In this document: in pieces, positions 11,001-25,700 of the stretch
How the letters are laid out: each line of letters starts with the position of its first letter
How positions within the stretch are numbered: position 1 is the first letter of the stretch
Source: Chamaelirium japonicum
Taxonomy: Eukaryota; Streptophyta; Magnoliopsida; Liliales; Melanthiaceae
Length of the DNA stretch: 64,000 nt
Assembly (NCBI GenBank): GCA_947650365.1
Contig: OX393552.1
Location: 49,871,873-49,935,872, forward strand
Direction of reading: 5' to 3'
Notes under the pieces: model-generated
Told to the model about the DNA's origin: nothing
Databases searched by the model: none
The model's input: only the letters and a program-made list of their open reading frames with translations
Translations under genes and position numbers: made by a program

Positions 11001-13700
11001 ATCCTCTTCGTTTAAGGGTATTTTGCGCTCAAGTTCGTGCTGGCATGTGGCGTAGAAATGGTGATGCTGCCATACTAAGTTCTGAGTGCTATCGTTCTGT
11101 CCCATGGTGAGTCTTTAATGCTTTCTACTTGATAATTGAGTATAATAAGGTTATGAGGGAGTTCATCTTAGGTCCTTTTCTCTTCTCTTCAGGTTGGAAC
11201 AAGGGCTGGAATCAGATTTATTTTTGTTGCAATGTTGTGCTGCGTTGGCTCCTCCCGAATTGTTTGTCAAGAGGATTCAAGAAAGATTTGGGTTATTAAA
11301 TTATACGTCTTTAAACCTTGCAGATTATACGGAGTATGTATCTGACCTCTTTCTTCTGGCATGTTTGTATATTCTTTTACTTTGTGCTTTGTTTTAGTGT
11401 GAAAACGTTCAACATCATGCAAGTCTTATCATATCTAGAGGACGTTGTCTATATAGCATAACTATAATTGAGAGTCTCCACTAAAGAATGAAATGTTTTT
11501 ATTCCAATCGGCTGTCAAACTTGACGCCAACCCTCTAAGATTGGTTCAAAAACCAGACCATGGCAACTTGTAATAGAGGTGCCTGCCAAGAGACCTAATA
11601 GTGAATAATTATATAACCATTTAACCTTATTCGATTAATTTTGGGTTGGTTTTATGAATCCGTCTTTGTCAACATTCTCGTCAAGGGCCACATCTATTGC
11701 CACTTCTTAGCTTTTTCATTCTGACAACTTCCTCTATTGTTAGTTTATGTCTTCTCCTTTTTTGCCCCTTCACAATACTCTTAGATGTTCTCCTTATCTG
11801 TCCTGTTGTACATACCCATTACCACTTTAATGTGTTCTCCCTTTTTTCCTCGAGCATTTCAACTTCTATCTTTCCATATATACACTTTTTCCATATCCTA
11901 TCCCTCCTAGTTGTACAACACATCCATATCAGCATCCCATCTCTGCCATGTTCATCTTGTGTGATCGAGCCCTTTTTATGGTCCAGAACTTTAAATCATA
12001 TAACAGTTTTTGGCCTTATTATTGTATTATAATTTACACTTAAAAGTCTAAAAGGATGCGTTGATCTCATAGCACATATCAACACCCCATCTCTGCCATG
12101 TTCATCTTATGTGATCGAGCCCTTTTTATGATCCAAAACTTTAAATCATATAAGAGTTTTTGGTCTTATTATTGTATTATAAAATTTACACTTAAAAGGA
12201 TGCGTTGATCTCATAACGCCCCTAAAGCTCCTTTACACTTCATCCAATCAACTCTAATTTCCATTGAATATATTACCATCAATCTTTCGTCCTCTACAAT
12301 TACAACATGAATGTTCAGTCTATGTAGTGGTTGCAAAAGTTAGAGCTGGCAATTTCGGACCCGACACGAAGTTAGCGGGTCTGGGTCAGGGCTAAATGGG
12401 TTCGGGTCGTAAACGGTTTGACACGATAGACCCGTTTAATAAACGGGTCGGGTCCGGGTTTAGGGTCTGGACACGGTAGACCCGGGAAGACCCGTTTAGT
12501 ATTCAACGGGTCGGGTCGTGTCTACCCGCAACCGATACTATAATATATAATACCAGCGGGTCTTTCGGGTCAGGTCGGGTCGAGTCGGATTGGGTCGGAT
12601 CGGGTCAACTGAATAGTCCCGGATGATAAACGGGTCATACCGAGTCTTATCGGGTCTACCCGTTTATTAGCGGGTCGGGTACGGGTTTAGGATCTAGACA
12701 CGATTAGTTAAACGGGTCGGGTCCGGGTCTGGGGTTTTTGGACACGAACCCAACTAGACACGACACGAACCCGACCCGACCCGACCCATTGCCACCCCTA
12801 GCTAAAGTAGCTCTCTTTTTATATCGGACCTCAAACCCTCGATTTGAACCTAGCAAGTGTTTGTCGAGGATCTTCCACGGTTCCACCGCTTAAAACTACA
12901 TCTTGAGCTCATCAAATTTTTGCAGATACTTGGTTACCAGTATGGTTCCTTAACTCAAACTTATAGGTTGATCACACAACTTGTTGCAGTAATGGGCCGG
13001 CATGTACTTCCTCGAAGCTTGGTCTTCATCTCTTGCCAAGTGCCAATTGGTGGTTGAACTTCGCTCCACATCTGTCCACCACACATTAGCTAAACCAACA
13101 TGCTTAACCTTGGCAAGCCTCATTCTGCAATTGTCGCTCATGTCGTACCAGTCAAAGTACTATTTTTTAAAACAAGGCAATCGAAGATGAGATTTATGTA
13201 GTCAAAGTCGGTAGTCGGCTCCTAGTCAGTCAAGACCTGACTAGGAATAGTCGAGGACTAGTTCGAGTTGAGTTGGCCAAAAATTATTCTACCCCCCCCC
13301 AATATATGTATGGGAATATGGTGCATGGTTCTCCCGACTAGCCAACACGCTAGTCCTCCCTTCAATTCAAGTGCAATGTGGTAATTTTTAACCGGGGTTA
13401 GGGGTTAGTCAAGATGGGTTCATCCTTCCTAACAATGATTATGAAAAAAAATTTAAAAAAAAAATGCCATGTGGCATTTTTAGATTAACCATAGCAAGGG
13501 GTATTTGTGCGTTACAATTTACCGTTAAATTTGTCGGCCGTTGATCGGTTTTTTTAAGTTTTTTTTTTTTGAATTTTTTTTAATCATGATCCAAGTAGAG
13601 TGGATTGACCATCCATTCAAAAAAATTTAGTTAAAAAGTACCACATGACACCTAAATATAGGGGAGGACTAGCGTGTTGGCTAGTCGGGAGGATCATATT

Positions 13701-13754
<54 letters not shown>

Positions 13755-16700
13755 TATATGAAATAGTATAAATGTCAACAAGTATATGATACTAGTCTGT
13801 CAAGAACAATAAACAACTACCAACTATAAAATATAAAGTCATCAACTATCAAAGAAATTAACATCAAGTAACATACTAGCATAAATATAATATCAAAGAA
13901 TTTAATATCAAGTTACATGATGCCATAATCAAGGTTCAAAATCATGGTATTGGTCGCGGTATCGGTTGGCCCCTGATCGGTATGTACCGGCCATTACGTA
14001 CCGGTATCGGCCGATACCGGTACGTAATAAAAACCTAAACCTGTCGGCACCGGTATGTACCGGTTGTAGCGGTTGGTACTGGCTTGAACCGGCCGATACG
14101 GATTGGTACGGGCCAGGTATCGGGATCGGGGGCAGTGCCTATCTTGAACCGGGCAAAACTGGTACGTACCGGTATCGACCGATATTTCAAACCTTGGCCA
14201 TAATATTGGAAAAAGAACTTATTGTCATAATCCAGTCTATCCGGACAACTTCCACAAAGAAAAAACACAAATAATACTAGTCCTATCCAACATCGATATC
14301 AAATTCATTATCAGATTTGTGTCCTTGACCATGTTCTCTCACCTTCCTCCTCCCTTCGAGTTCTAATGTTCTCCACATCCACATGCTCTTCATCCTCATC
14401 ATCATCCAGAAGTGAAAATTAGAGGTGAGTTCCTGATCGTTGCCATAGACTACCTTAGTACTTGGTTCGATGTCAGCAGCTTCCACAGCATTCTCAACTT
14501 GTGTCCAAGTAAGATAATTGCCTTCACATACGAATTCTTGAAGCTCACTATCGGTTAGAATGATCCAATCATCATTCTCGTTCACTTCTCTCAAACAAAT
14601 AGGATCATTACTTTTATGTTCTTGCTATCGGGGCCTAGTCGGGTTCCGCCCAGTCGCTAGTCGGGGACTAGTCGGCATGGTTAGTTACCTTTAGAGCAAG
14701 TCCCTCCATTAACTTTTCTCCCCTTTAAATGACAAAACTGTCTCTAATACTAAAATCACAAATGGTACTCTTCACTGCATGAAAAGAGTAGCAATATGCA
14801 TTTGTTACTCTTTATTACCGAATTGAGTAACAATTCCTACAATAATTTCGCTGTAGCAATCTTTTTTTTTTAGAAATCTCTATAATTTTTTTTGATACAG
14901 TGAAGTCACTGTTGCAATTGTTACTCAATTCGGTAATAAAGAGTAACAGTTGCTACAGTGGTAGCAAAGAGTAAAAATACGGTGATAAAAGAGTAAAATT
15001 TGCTACAAGGATCACTACAGTAAATTTTTTTAATCAAATCTTTTTTTAAAAAATAATTTTTTTTGCTACAGTGAAATCACTGTAGCAAATGTTACTCTAT
15101 ATTATTGAGATGTTACTCTTCATGTGATTTCATTGTACAATTGCGTGTAGGGGTAAAATGGTTATTTTCTAAACTGACTAAGGGTAAAATGGACATTTTC
15201 CAAACGAGAGGACCTGGAGCAAAACCATCTTATTGTCGGTCCTTATCTCTATATAGTCTATATACCGATATGCTGTCAGTGACCTTAGGCACATTACCCC
15301 CCCCAAAAAAAACCGATATTGAAACTGTATCGGCCGATACCTGTCGATATCTGTCTAGACCAGCCGAGTCATGTGGCCATGTAGGTATTGGTCGATACTG
15401 ACAGGTATCATTGATACGAGTCCAGGTCGATATCAACATGTGGAGGGGGCATTTTTTTGTGGGGTTTTTTAACCTTTTCTCTTCATTATCTCCCACCTAC
15501 TAGCAGCTGCATAAACCTTATTGTTCTTTCTCAATGTAAATTAGTATCATGGTGCAGGAAGCACCAACTAAAAGCCACTCTTTATGAGTGCCTATGTAAA
15601 TATTAGGGAAGGAAATTTTTGCTCAGCTTCTTAAAATCTTTAAGTCTCTACGATCATGGAGCTTCCACTTCCTGCACATGTTATCCTTGTTCAATTTATA
15701 GTATCTAGGTCTTGAGCGCCTACTTCGTGATAGGAACTAAGAAATACCCTTTGGTTTCTTGGATTCATTCCTGCACTTCCTAATCCATAATTGCAAGCTT
15801 TGACACACATTTTTCTTTACTCCAAACTAACTTTTCTACAAATAATAGGGCTCATCCTTTAGATTTCCTTCCTATGCTAGTTAGATAATGCTACTGCCTT
15901 AATTGAAAAAAAAAAAAAAGATCACCTACACCATTTATGTTTCGCTTAACAATTCTTTTTTACGCTATACACAATTGTTCTCTGTAAAGTTGTAACGCAT
16001 CCCTGTCCCCTTGGAATTGTATCTTCAAACCTAAATCACTTCGTAACCTTCATTTATCTCTAGTCCTTCGATACAATCTCCTATTCTGCTTGCCCTGCAC
16101 TTAGGTCGAACTGTCTCTCTATGTTTATGAACTAACACCTTTTCAGAAAAAAGTCTATATGTAACGATACCTGATTATGATTGCTGCATTTTTCTTTGGC
16201 TATCATTGCATTCTCTGTGTGAAAATTATACGAACATGCAGAAATCAGAATTTAAGTACGTGAAATTTAATTTTAGTTTCTTCTCATGTATAGAAGTTCC
16301 TTTCTGAAGGCCCAACGTGTTAAATTAATGGCAGAGTGCCGGTCCTGTGACCCGAAGGATTAGAATTTTGTATTTTCACACTTTATTGTCTGTTGGAAAG
16401 TTGGAAGCTTTCTGAACTGTATTGGCTGGTACATCTTTATACAATTATACTAAATCATGGTAAAATGATCATCTCTTTTTGTACTATTGGGGATGGATAT
16501 TAATTTCTCTGATTCTCTCTCTTGGAAATTTGTATCACACACTGATGGAGCAATTTGAACTTCTATGGGCAGAGATTAAGACTGCAGTCCCAACTCCCAA
16601 GTATACCTGCTTTCTATCTCTGTACCTGTGCATTATCTTTCACCGCATGGACATTATTCTTTCATTATGTATGGAATTTGTCAAAATAATTCCTAGAAAA

Positions 16701-19700
16701 AGTAGAAAATCATTTATAGGAATTAAATGCCTTATAAAATTAAACTTCATTTTTCAGGTATGAACCAGTTCTAGTACAGGAAATGCTCACTCTTATCATA
16801 CAGATTGTCCAAGAACGTCGATTTTGTGGGCTCTCCACAACTGAAAATTTGCGGAGAGAATTGGTTTATAAGCTAGCCATTGGTGATTCTACTCATAGTC
16901 AGCTGGTGAAAGCTCTTCCTCGAGATCTTTCAAAGAATAATGAGCTTCAAAATGTACTGAACATGCTTGCAGTGTATTCGAATCCATCTGGCTTGAAGCA
17001 GGTTCTGGTCCATACCCCCCATATGGCATTATTTTTTTGTTGTTTGACCCATAATCTTGTAGGATAATGGGCAATTCTGCCATTTTCAGGGTAAATATTC
17101 ACTTTGCAAGGAACACTGGAAAGAGTTAGACCTATACCACCCTCGATGGAACTCTAAGGATTTACAGCATGCAGAGGAGCGGTATTTTCGGTTCTGCAAA
17201 GTTTCTGCTGTGAATGTCCAGCTGCCTAGATGGACAAGGATCTTTGAACCTTTGAAACAAATTTCTAGAATAGCTACTTCAAAAACAGTCTTCCAAATTG
17301 TTCGTGCGGTTCTATTTTATGCTCTTTTCGCTGAGAGGTCATCCGTATCTCGTGCTCCTGATGGAGTTCTTATAACTGCATTGCACTTACTTTCATTAGC
17401 CTTGGATATCTGCGAGAGAAAGAACGAGATCTGTATTGATAAAGATGGTGCTAATATTTCTCAGTATGCCGAAGATTTATTTCCTATATTAACTTATGCC
17501 AGTGAGGAATTTGATACTGGTTCTGCTGATGAATCTGTTTTCTGGAAGAACCAAAGTATTCTGTCATTACTAGTTTCATTGATGAGGAAGTTTAAGGAAG
17601 AAAGTCATAGTAATTATGCTGAAACAAGGCAGTGTAATTTTCCTTCTTTTGTTGAGAATTTATTGAAGAAGTTTGCACAACTAAGTTCTCGTTGCATGTC
17701 TGTTCTTGAACGACTGGCTCCTGATGTGTTATGCCGAATGCCGCAATATTCTCCCAACACTGCTTTACAAAATTCGGTATTAGTTTCTGGTATTGAGGAC
17801 CGGAAGGCAAAAGCGCGTGCGCGTCAGGCAGCCATATTGGTAAGATGCAAAATTTTCTCTTTCTACAATCATCTTTATAATATCTTCTTTGCCTTGCTAT
17901 TAGACTGCAGAGTCCAATTCCCTTGCTTATCCTATTCCTTAAGCTAGTTGGGACCTTGAATATTTTATAATATTCAGTATTTAATTGTACTAAAATGGAA
18001 CTACTTCCCTAGCTTGATCTTTATAATTTTGTGTAAGCCGTACTCCGTAGTAGCTCCCTGGAATTTAAGGGATAGTATGGTAAAGTCAGCATTGTATGGA
18101 GATTCAAAGTTTTTGTTACAAGACTGGTTTCCATGGGCATTTGAAATGAGAGAAATAGGCATCTTCATGAGGACAAGAGATCAGATAGATTATTTCGATG
18201 ATGAAGGAAATAATTTATGTTTCTTTCACTCGGAAAGGAATATTGAATTTTTTCTTCACTCTTCCCAAGTAGTAAAATCCAATGGGTATTAATTGGAAAA
18301 ATGATCGGGAGCTCTTTTCAATTTGCTACTATGATATGTTTTCGGAGCCTATTTGATGCTCTTGACAACCTTTGACATCATGGTTTCATTAAAACTTGAC
18401 AATGTTAATCGACATTTGAGGGCCGGTAGAGCCACTAATGCGGAAATTTACCTTGTGTTCTTAGGGAGGCAAGGAGTAGTCCACTTTGAGACAAAGGGCT
18501 TATTCTTTCTGGGGAACACTTGGTTACAAAAACTGTATGGTGGATTTGAATCTTTTAAACTCAAGTTTTTATCTAATGATATTAGTGCTGGTTTCTAGAC
18601 TGGGTTTCTCACTCTCAGCCATGTGAATAGATTTGCTACTGAGGCCCACTCCCTTGACCTCCTTGAGGTTGAGGCTACTTTCTGTACACTATAATCTTCA
18701 TTGATACATTAATTGTCTATAAAAAACTAGTGTTGACCGTGTTTGTTGGCACGCACATTCGACGAGGGCTTACAAAATTTTGAAGGAGGAGAATATTTTA
18801 AGGGTGGCAATAATAATTCAAAAGTGATGATAATATTTTGAGGGCGACAACATATAAGAAATGTGAAGATGATCATGTCGGCATGCACATTCGGCTGGGG
18901 CGTCCACATTTTGTGAAGTCGTCCACATTCGACGGGAGTGCCCATATTCTGTGAAGGCGCCCACAGTATGAATATGTTTGCTGTGATTGATCTTGTATCT
19001 ATATTCTTTTATATACGTTCCTTGTTAGTTGTAGGGTTCTTATCTTTTCATGAAAACTGCTGTTTTTAGACTGAACTCATTATAAGAAACTTTTGTTATG
19101 GTTTTGCTGACTTTGTTTTTAATACAATCAAATAGAATTTTCCTAATTTTTAAAAGTTTAAAATTTGGGATTCTTGGTAATAGGGAGAACATATCGTCAT
19201 CAGGCTAAAATAAGAGAATCAAAATAATGAGGAAAAGGAAAAAAAACACTAGTGGTCAGCCACCTTCCGAATTATAGGACATGTCCATATTTTAGATGCG
19301 ATCATTAATTTGTTAGCATAAAATAGCAAAAATATCTTACATAGGTTTATTGCCTTACGTCATTCTTTAAATGATGAACACTTTAGTTGGCACTTAGCAG
19401 GCTAAGGTAACCTAGGGAATTGAGACTAATACAAATTAATGCAACAAAAATTTGGCTCTAATATTGAATAAAAGAGCATCATTGTTGGTAGAGAGTTGAC
19501 GCATAAAGTAAGAGCTAAATAATAACGCAATATGTCTAGTGTTGGAGGCTTTGCTACCAACACAGAAGAGAGTGGGCAGAGGGAAGGAAGATGAGAAGAT
19601 GGTAAGTCATCATGGTTTAAAATATCAGCGATATATCACTATATCGCCGGGCTTCGACATCAAAACAGACTAAATTCTCCTGTTTTGGGGAAAAAGTCGA

Positions 19701-22700
19701 TATATCACCAGATATCACCAAGTTCGATGATAAATTAATTCCCAGCCTTTATAGGATTCCCGACAAAAGGGAAATATCGCCCGATGTCGCCCTGTTATCT
19801 CGCCAGTGTCGCCCCGAAGAGCCCTTTGCCCCCCTCTTTCTCCATTTCATCCCTTTTTTTTGGTTTGATTTAGGTTTTAAAACAAAATCTAAACCTCCAT
19901 TTGTTGTTTGGTGGATTTGAGGCCTCCCTTCACGGAGTTAGGGTTTCTTCCAAACTTCTAAGTTGAGGTATGTTTCAATTTTTTTTTTTAATTTCTCAAA
20001 TTTCTTAAGTAGATCTTCGTTAATAGATGTTAAACATGAATTGCATCAAGTTTGAGGTGAATCATCATGATTATCATGAAATTAACTGGGATTCATGAAT
20101 TTCATCAATTTAAACCCAATGAACCCTACTGAAATTTTACTATGTCAATCTAAAATTCATAGAAATTGCTTGTATTACTTTTTTAGGTTAATTTGGGTAT
20201 TCTATTGCAAAATTTCTAACAGTTTATTGACTCATCTATAGATCATAAATTGAGTGTCCCCTAGAGTAAATTATATGTATGTTATTGATCATAATGGTGT
20301 ATCTATATATCCTAAAGGAATATATAGAAAAATTCTCCAAAAAAGTATTCATTTTGTCATCTTTTCCCTCTAGCGATATTTGGTAATAAATAGCGATATA
20401 TCCTTGATTTTTTCCTCAGGCGATTTGGCGATATCGACAGCGATAACAATACTTAAAACACTGTAAGTCATAACTGCAGTGTTGACCAAATTTTGTAAGA
20501 GCAACAAGGCTATCCAGGGCGAGAAAGCTGTTGGGATTGGTATGTCCATGCCAATTCCAGCATGCCTAACAATAATAAAACATTGCACCCTACACAGCCA
20601 ACTATTCTTATATAAGCAACTATTCCATCGAGATGTGCTCTAAGTGACTCAGGTTTTTGGATAAGATCAACACATGAGATTTGAGTCCACTAAACACACC
20701 TTAGTAAGTTCGCATTCAGTAACCAGAATGGACATCCGGTTTGCAAGACTGTAACACCTTGTTCTTCTCGTAAGAGAGAGATACAACCGAGCTAACCTAG
20801 TCCATTTGGAGCCAAAGTCATCGGAGTCCTTAAAAGTTTCCAACTCCTACCCCTTAATACAACCGAGCTAACCTAGTCCTAGTGCAAGTAGTTTTTCTAG
20901 TCATGGGTAACACCGAATCGACTAAGGACAACTAGCACAAGTAGGACTAAGAGTTACTACTTACTAGAAGTCAGGATTCCATTAGGAGACCGTACGGTTC
21001 TTTCTAGTTGCTCTCTTCAGTGGGAGTCCTAGCATGACCAAGGTTCGAAATCTCCATTTCGGTGGAAATTTCGACCTTTTGGATATGGAAATATTTATTT
21101 TTACAGAAATGGTGGAAATATTGCTTTTTCGAACGAATTTTTTAATGAAACTCTAGTTAGTCATAAATCAAGCATAGATACACACTTTGGAACACTCAAA
21201 TAATATTTCTACCCTGTTTAGGGGGGTAGAGCTTCACATATCATGTATTCTATGCAGGCGCTGCTGATTTTTATGCACGCTGTACAGATGCATCTCACTC
21301 GGGGGTTTAAAGATATGATATCCAAAGTCCAAACAACGCAAAATGATATTTGATAATATTGATTAACTTACATGAACAATTATAAATTTATAACTAAGCT
21401 GGAATAATATATATACATTATTTTCATCACGTAGAAGTAAAAATAATCATTCATCATCACTTGTCCATGTAATAACATCATCATCAGCATTTTCTTCTTC
21501 ACTCGTAGTCCATGTAGGTACATCATCATCATCCCTTGCCGGACCAGCTCCACTACCGTTTGCACTGGCATCATGAGCAAACTGTGTCGGCATCCATCCT
21601 CTCTCAGCTCGCTCCCGCTGAGAGTGTCTCGAATCTAAGACCGCCTGTCGAAACTGAGCCTTCTCCTCTTTTGTCTCAATATCTAGCGGGTACTCGATAT
21701 CATCTGAATGACTCCTTGTTGATAGAGTGTTGGTATGTCGGGAGTCTCGGGACTTCTCGATCCGTCCCTTCTTGGGTTGCCTAGGGGTTCGATGCTGAAC
21801 TCCTTTGTCTCCGCTTCTCAATAGATTGCGCATGAATACTCTGACTGCAAGCGGAGCCTTCAAACACTCTGCTACATCGGGGAAACAGCCGGCGAGATGC
21901 TGTTTCAATCATGTAACACCTCCACTTCCGATCTGTTTGCCACAATATGCACACTGTGACTTCTGTTTCTTTGTGTCCAAGGGAAAACCGTGCTGCCACC
22001 CTATGTCTTTTAACCCAGAATCTCTATGCGGAGGAGGTTGGGAGGCCATCTGTAAATGATAATAATTAATAAGTAATATTGAACTATAAAAGAAGTCTAA
22101 ACTGATGAACGAGTGAACGACTAGCCAGCTCATAAGAATAGTTGGTTGAAAATACAGACTATATATCCAAAAGGACCAAAACCCAAAAGTACATAAGAAA
22201 TTAAGAATACATCATCAAAATTCTAATGAAACATCAAATCTATTGCCAAAATGATCGGCGGCCTGGCTCATAATCATTTCTTGGATTTCGCCTCTAGTAG
22301 ATGGATGCAAGATAATCTGTACAATAGTGTTGCCATGTCATATACTGCTGGTGCCACTGTATAAACTCTCTCACATATTGCTTATACTCTGACCCTGACA
22401 CCCCAACCAAATATCCAATCACCGGATACTGTGTATATAAAGCGATGGTGACCCCTCCATCTGTATGGGGATATACAACTGCACTTTCAGTTATCGGATG
22501 ATCATATCCATATGGATACAGTTGATATCCCTGAGGCTGAGGCTGAGGCTGAAGCTGAGAGCCATAAGAACTACCGCTCTGGTCAGGATATCCATATGGA
22601 GAGTAGAAAATCCCACCGGTGCCCAGTTGGCTATAAGGTTGACTATATGGGTCACTAGTCTGCCCCTGACCATAATTGTATCCACCGTATCCGCCACTGG

Positions 22701-25700
22701 TCGTGCTCATCTCATCAAACTGAGACGATAATGAGTCAACCTCTTGGCTCCAATGAGTAGATGTGGAGCTATCTCTATCAGTCTGTCTCGGAGCACCTCG
22801 TCTACGCTCATAATGTCTTGCCCTCTTCTATCGTGGATCAGCATGATCACGATCCTGAGTAGCATATTCAAACTGATCTTCTCCAGTAAATGGGCTTAAC
22901 GGTCTCTGTGATCCCGAAGCACCACCACCACCACTGCCTCCACCGCCACCGCCACCGCTACCACCACCACTGCCCCCACCGCCACCACCACCGCCAGAAA
23001 CATCATCACTACCACTATGACTATCATCGTCATCCTCATCGGTGCTACTGCTACTGCTACGAGCCTGCGTCTCTAGGTCTGCAATATCTATACCCATCTG
23101 TGAGGCGATGTATAGGCTCGGTCTACCTGAGGGGGTGTCCATAGCTGAAGATCCCAACTCCTTAACCCACTCATATAATAGGTCCTCTGCGTCTCCAGAA
23201 AAAATATCGCTAAGATCGATCGGTCCCATGTCCCTGTCCTCTCCTTCTTTCAAATTTCTTATCATCATTCGTAAATTATAGTGCACGCGTACAAGTTTCT
23301 CCAACCTCTCATGCCCCAGCCTGTTCCTTCTTTTAGTGTGGATCAACCCAAACGTGCTCCAATTACGTTCACAACCGGATGATGAAGCGGTTTGTGAGAG
23401 GACTCGGACGGCAACTTGGCGTAGATTTGGGGCCGAAGTGCCATAAGTTACCCACCATTCAGCTACATTAATAAAAAAAATATCACTAAGTAAACCTTAA
23501 CAAATAAAAAAAGTGTTTATGATTTTTATTCATGATTTAAGTGTTTGACCTGGTTGTGTTAACTGTCTCCCACTTATTGCAGCTGGTGTCGCGAAGCTAC
23601 CCATCGCATCCCTAAAGATCTTCAACTACAAGATTGAGGAAATTAAAGCTTTAATGAGACATACTCAATTAAAAGCTTCATCTCATAGAAATTAAAATGT
23701 GTAATCTATTTACAAGATTACCTCACTAAGACAGATCGCTTGTTCATTTGGATCTGATACTAACTTCGCAACTACATCTTGAATCCCTTGAATCAGGTCA
23801 TCTCGAATTCCAAGATCGAGATTATAGTGATACATCGGATTCAAATAAAATGCTACAAAAAAGATTAGATAATCATCACAGTTATAATGATAAGCTCTAA
23901 TTATACCACGTTAGGGATAGATTCTTACCAGCCTTATGTAAGGGATGTTGTAGCTTTGTTGTCCACCTTTTCTCAATGATCTTTAATATCCAATCATGAG
24001 AACGATTGGTTTTCAATTGATCTTTCATCAGATCAATAGCACGATGCATATATCCCATGGTGGGCTTCTTATCTCCATCCACCATCCGCAATACTTTCAC
24101 AATAGGGTCGAGAATATCGACAACTTCACGGACTTTAATCCAAAATGCAGACTGCCCAACCAAGTCCTCAATATTTACACCAGCATGTCGCCCCTGATAT
24201 TGCAGCCACTCTGGAGAAGTAAACATTGCCCTAAGACTATCTTTCTTATCGAGCAAGCTCTGTAGGGCTATATAGTTGCTTGCAAATCTAGTGAGACCCG
24301 GTCTCACAATATCCCCCCCATATTTCTCCCTCATCATAGCAAGCACATAACTATGATTATAGATGAAGTTTGTTATTGTTCTCGCCATCTGCACCAGATT
24401 CTTTACTTTACTCTTCTTTCCAATATCCTTAAGCATCAAATCTTTACAGTGAGCAGCACAGGGGGTCCAGAACAAGTTATAGCCACTTGTTTCCATGAGC
24501 TTTTTTCCAGCTTTCAGATATGCACTATCATTATCAGTGACAATCTGCACCACATTCTCTTTTCCTACCATATCTACAACTTCTTTCATCAATTCATACA
24601 AATATTGATGATCCTTTATATGTGCAGACGCGTCAACTGATTTAAGAAAAATCGTTTTTCCGTCACTGCATGCCATAAAATTGATTAGTGACATGCGCGT
24701 GGGACCTGTCCAACCATCACACATGATAGTAACACCATATTGTGGCCATTTCTTTTTTAAGTCCCCCATGTATTCTCGAAGATCGTCATCCTCCTGATCA
24801 AGAAGTGGGTTCATCAACTCATATGCACTTGGACCTTTCACTCCTGGTCCACACCTACCAGTCTCATCAAACATCGTCTGGTAAAAGGGATTATTAGCCA
24901 CTGCATTAGGTGGCAAACCCCCGTAGTGTACAAATCTAGCAATGAACTTGTGTAGTCTAGCCTTAATCCCCTTCTTATTTACTACTTGTGGAATTGTTGG
25001 TTGACTCGTGTCCTGCCCTCTGCAAGCATATGGATCAAAACTTGACCGTGAAGACTTGCTTTGCCTCATAGACATTGAGCGCCATAAGCTACCAATACCC
25101 GCCCCCCCATGGCTAGTACCTCGAGTACCTGAACTACCTCCCGTCTCACGTACAGAATGACCAAAATCAGGTTTCGTACGCTCTATCCTTTCTCTCTGAT
25201 CCCGTTCCCACTGTTCGGCACGGGACATATGACTTGCCTCTCTAAAGGCTGGATCATCATCGTCAGAGTTCTCCTCTTCAATACGGATAGGGGCAGCCAA
25301 AGTCTCTCTGAATTGCTCCTCAGCCCTCCGCTTATCCAATGTCTTATGACTCTTATCCTTACTTGTTCTGAGCACATTACTCATTAAATCTCTAACCTCT
25401 TTTGGAAATTTTGTACACTTTTCTACATTTGGAAAACCTCCAGCTAAGTGTTGTTTCAGTCTGGATACCCCGCCACCCTTTAAAATCTTTTGGCAATAGT
25501 TGCACTGTGACTTTGACTTATCACCAGCTACTGCAACACCGTGTTCCCATCCAATATCTTTCTTTCCCATTTTACTGTAAGTCTGTAAAAATGATATTAA
25601 TTTACAAGTTAATTTATGTTATTTTAATAGTCAACAACTCTAACCAAAATCTCTAGATTATGGGGACTACAGACTAGACACACATACACAAGTGTATGTG

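Larger units (their letters stand above)
13190..14680. mobile_element. hAT deletion derivative, AGTCGG family, with nested hAT
   Basis: The left end (TATGTAGTCAAAGTCGG) matches the ends of the related elements at 36039 and 53135. CTAGTCGGG motifs recur near 13230 and 14630-14680. The interior shares the AGTATAAATGTCAA stretch with the 36-kb copy. It contains a (TA)n tract, the nested 13930-14196 element and a transposase tail on the minus strand. I could not pair exact target duplications, so the right border is approximate. Confidence 0.6.
11334..16757 (+). other. PRT6 intron 4 (5.4 kb), transposon-filled
   Basis: Holds a minus-strand gypsy gag remnant, a 140-bp tandem duplication, hAT elements at 12341-12800 and 13930-14196, an AGTCGG-type hAT derivative with a transposase tail, and a MITE-like palindromic region near 14690-15225. 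The rest, 15226-16757, shows GATACC/GGTATC-rich repeat debris at 15236-15430 and then unremarkable DNA. Confidence 0.8.
21051..25640 (-). mobile_element. Autonomous-type hAT transposon region (borders uncertain)
   Basis: Two BED/hAT reading frames lie head to tail on the minus strand. One likely terminus is at 21051 (CAAGGTTCGAAATCTCC, a hAT-style C-A-x-x-G end). I could not find its inverted partner past 25.6 kb or a target duplication, so the outer borders are provisional. Confidence 0.6.

Noticed and set aside
16543..16600. A short frame reading [19 protein letters not shown] before exon 5, possible extra PRT6 exon
   Set aside because: Exons 4 and 5 already join in phase at the conserved [11 protein letters not shown], and this piece has no usable donor or family counterpart.
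22890..23281. Plus-strand His-rich frame
   Set aside because: It is the reverse of the Gly/Ser-rich stretch of the hAT transposase on the minus strand.
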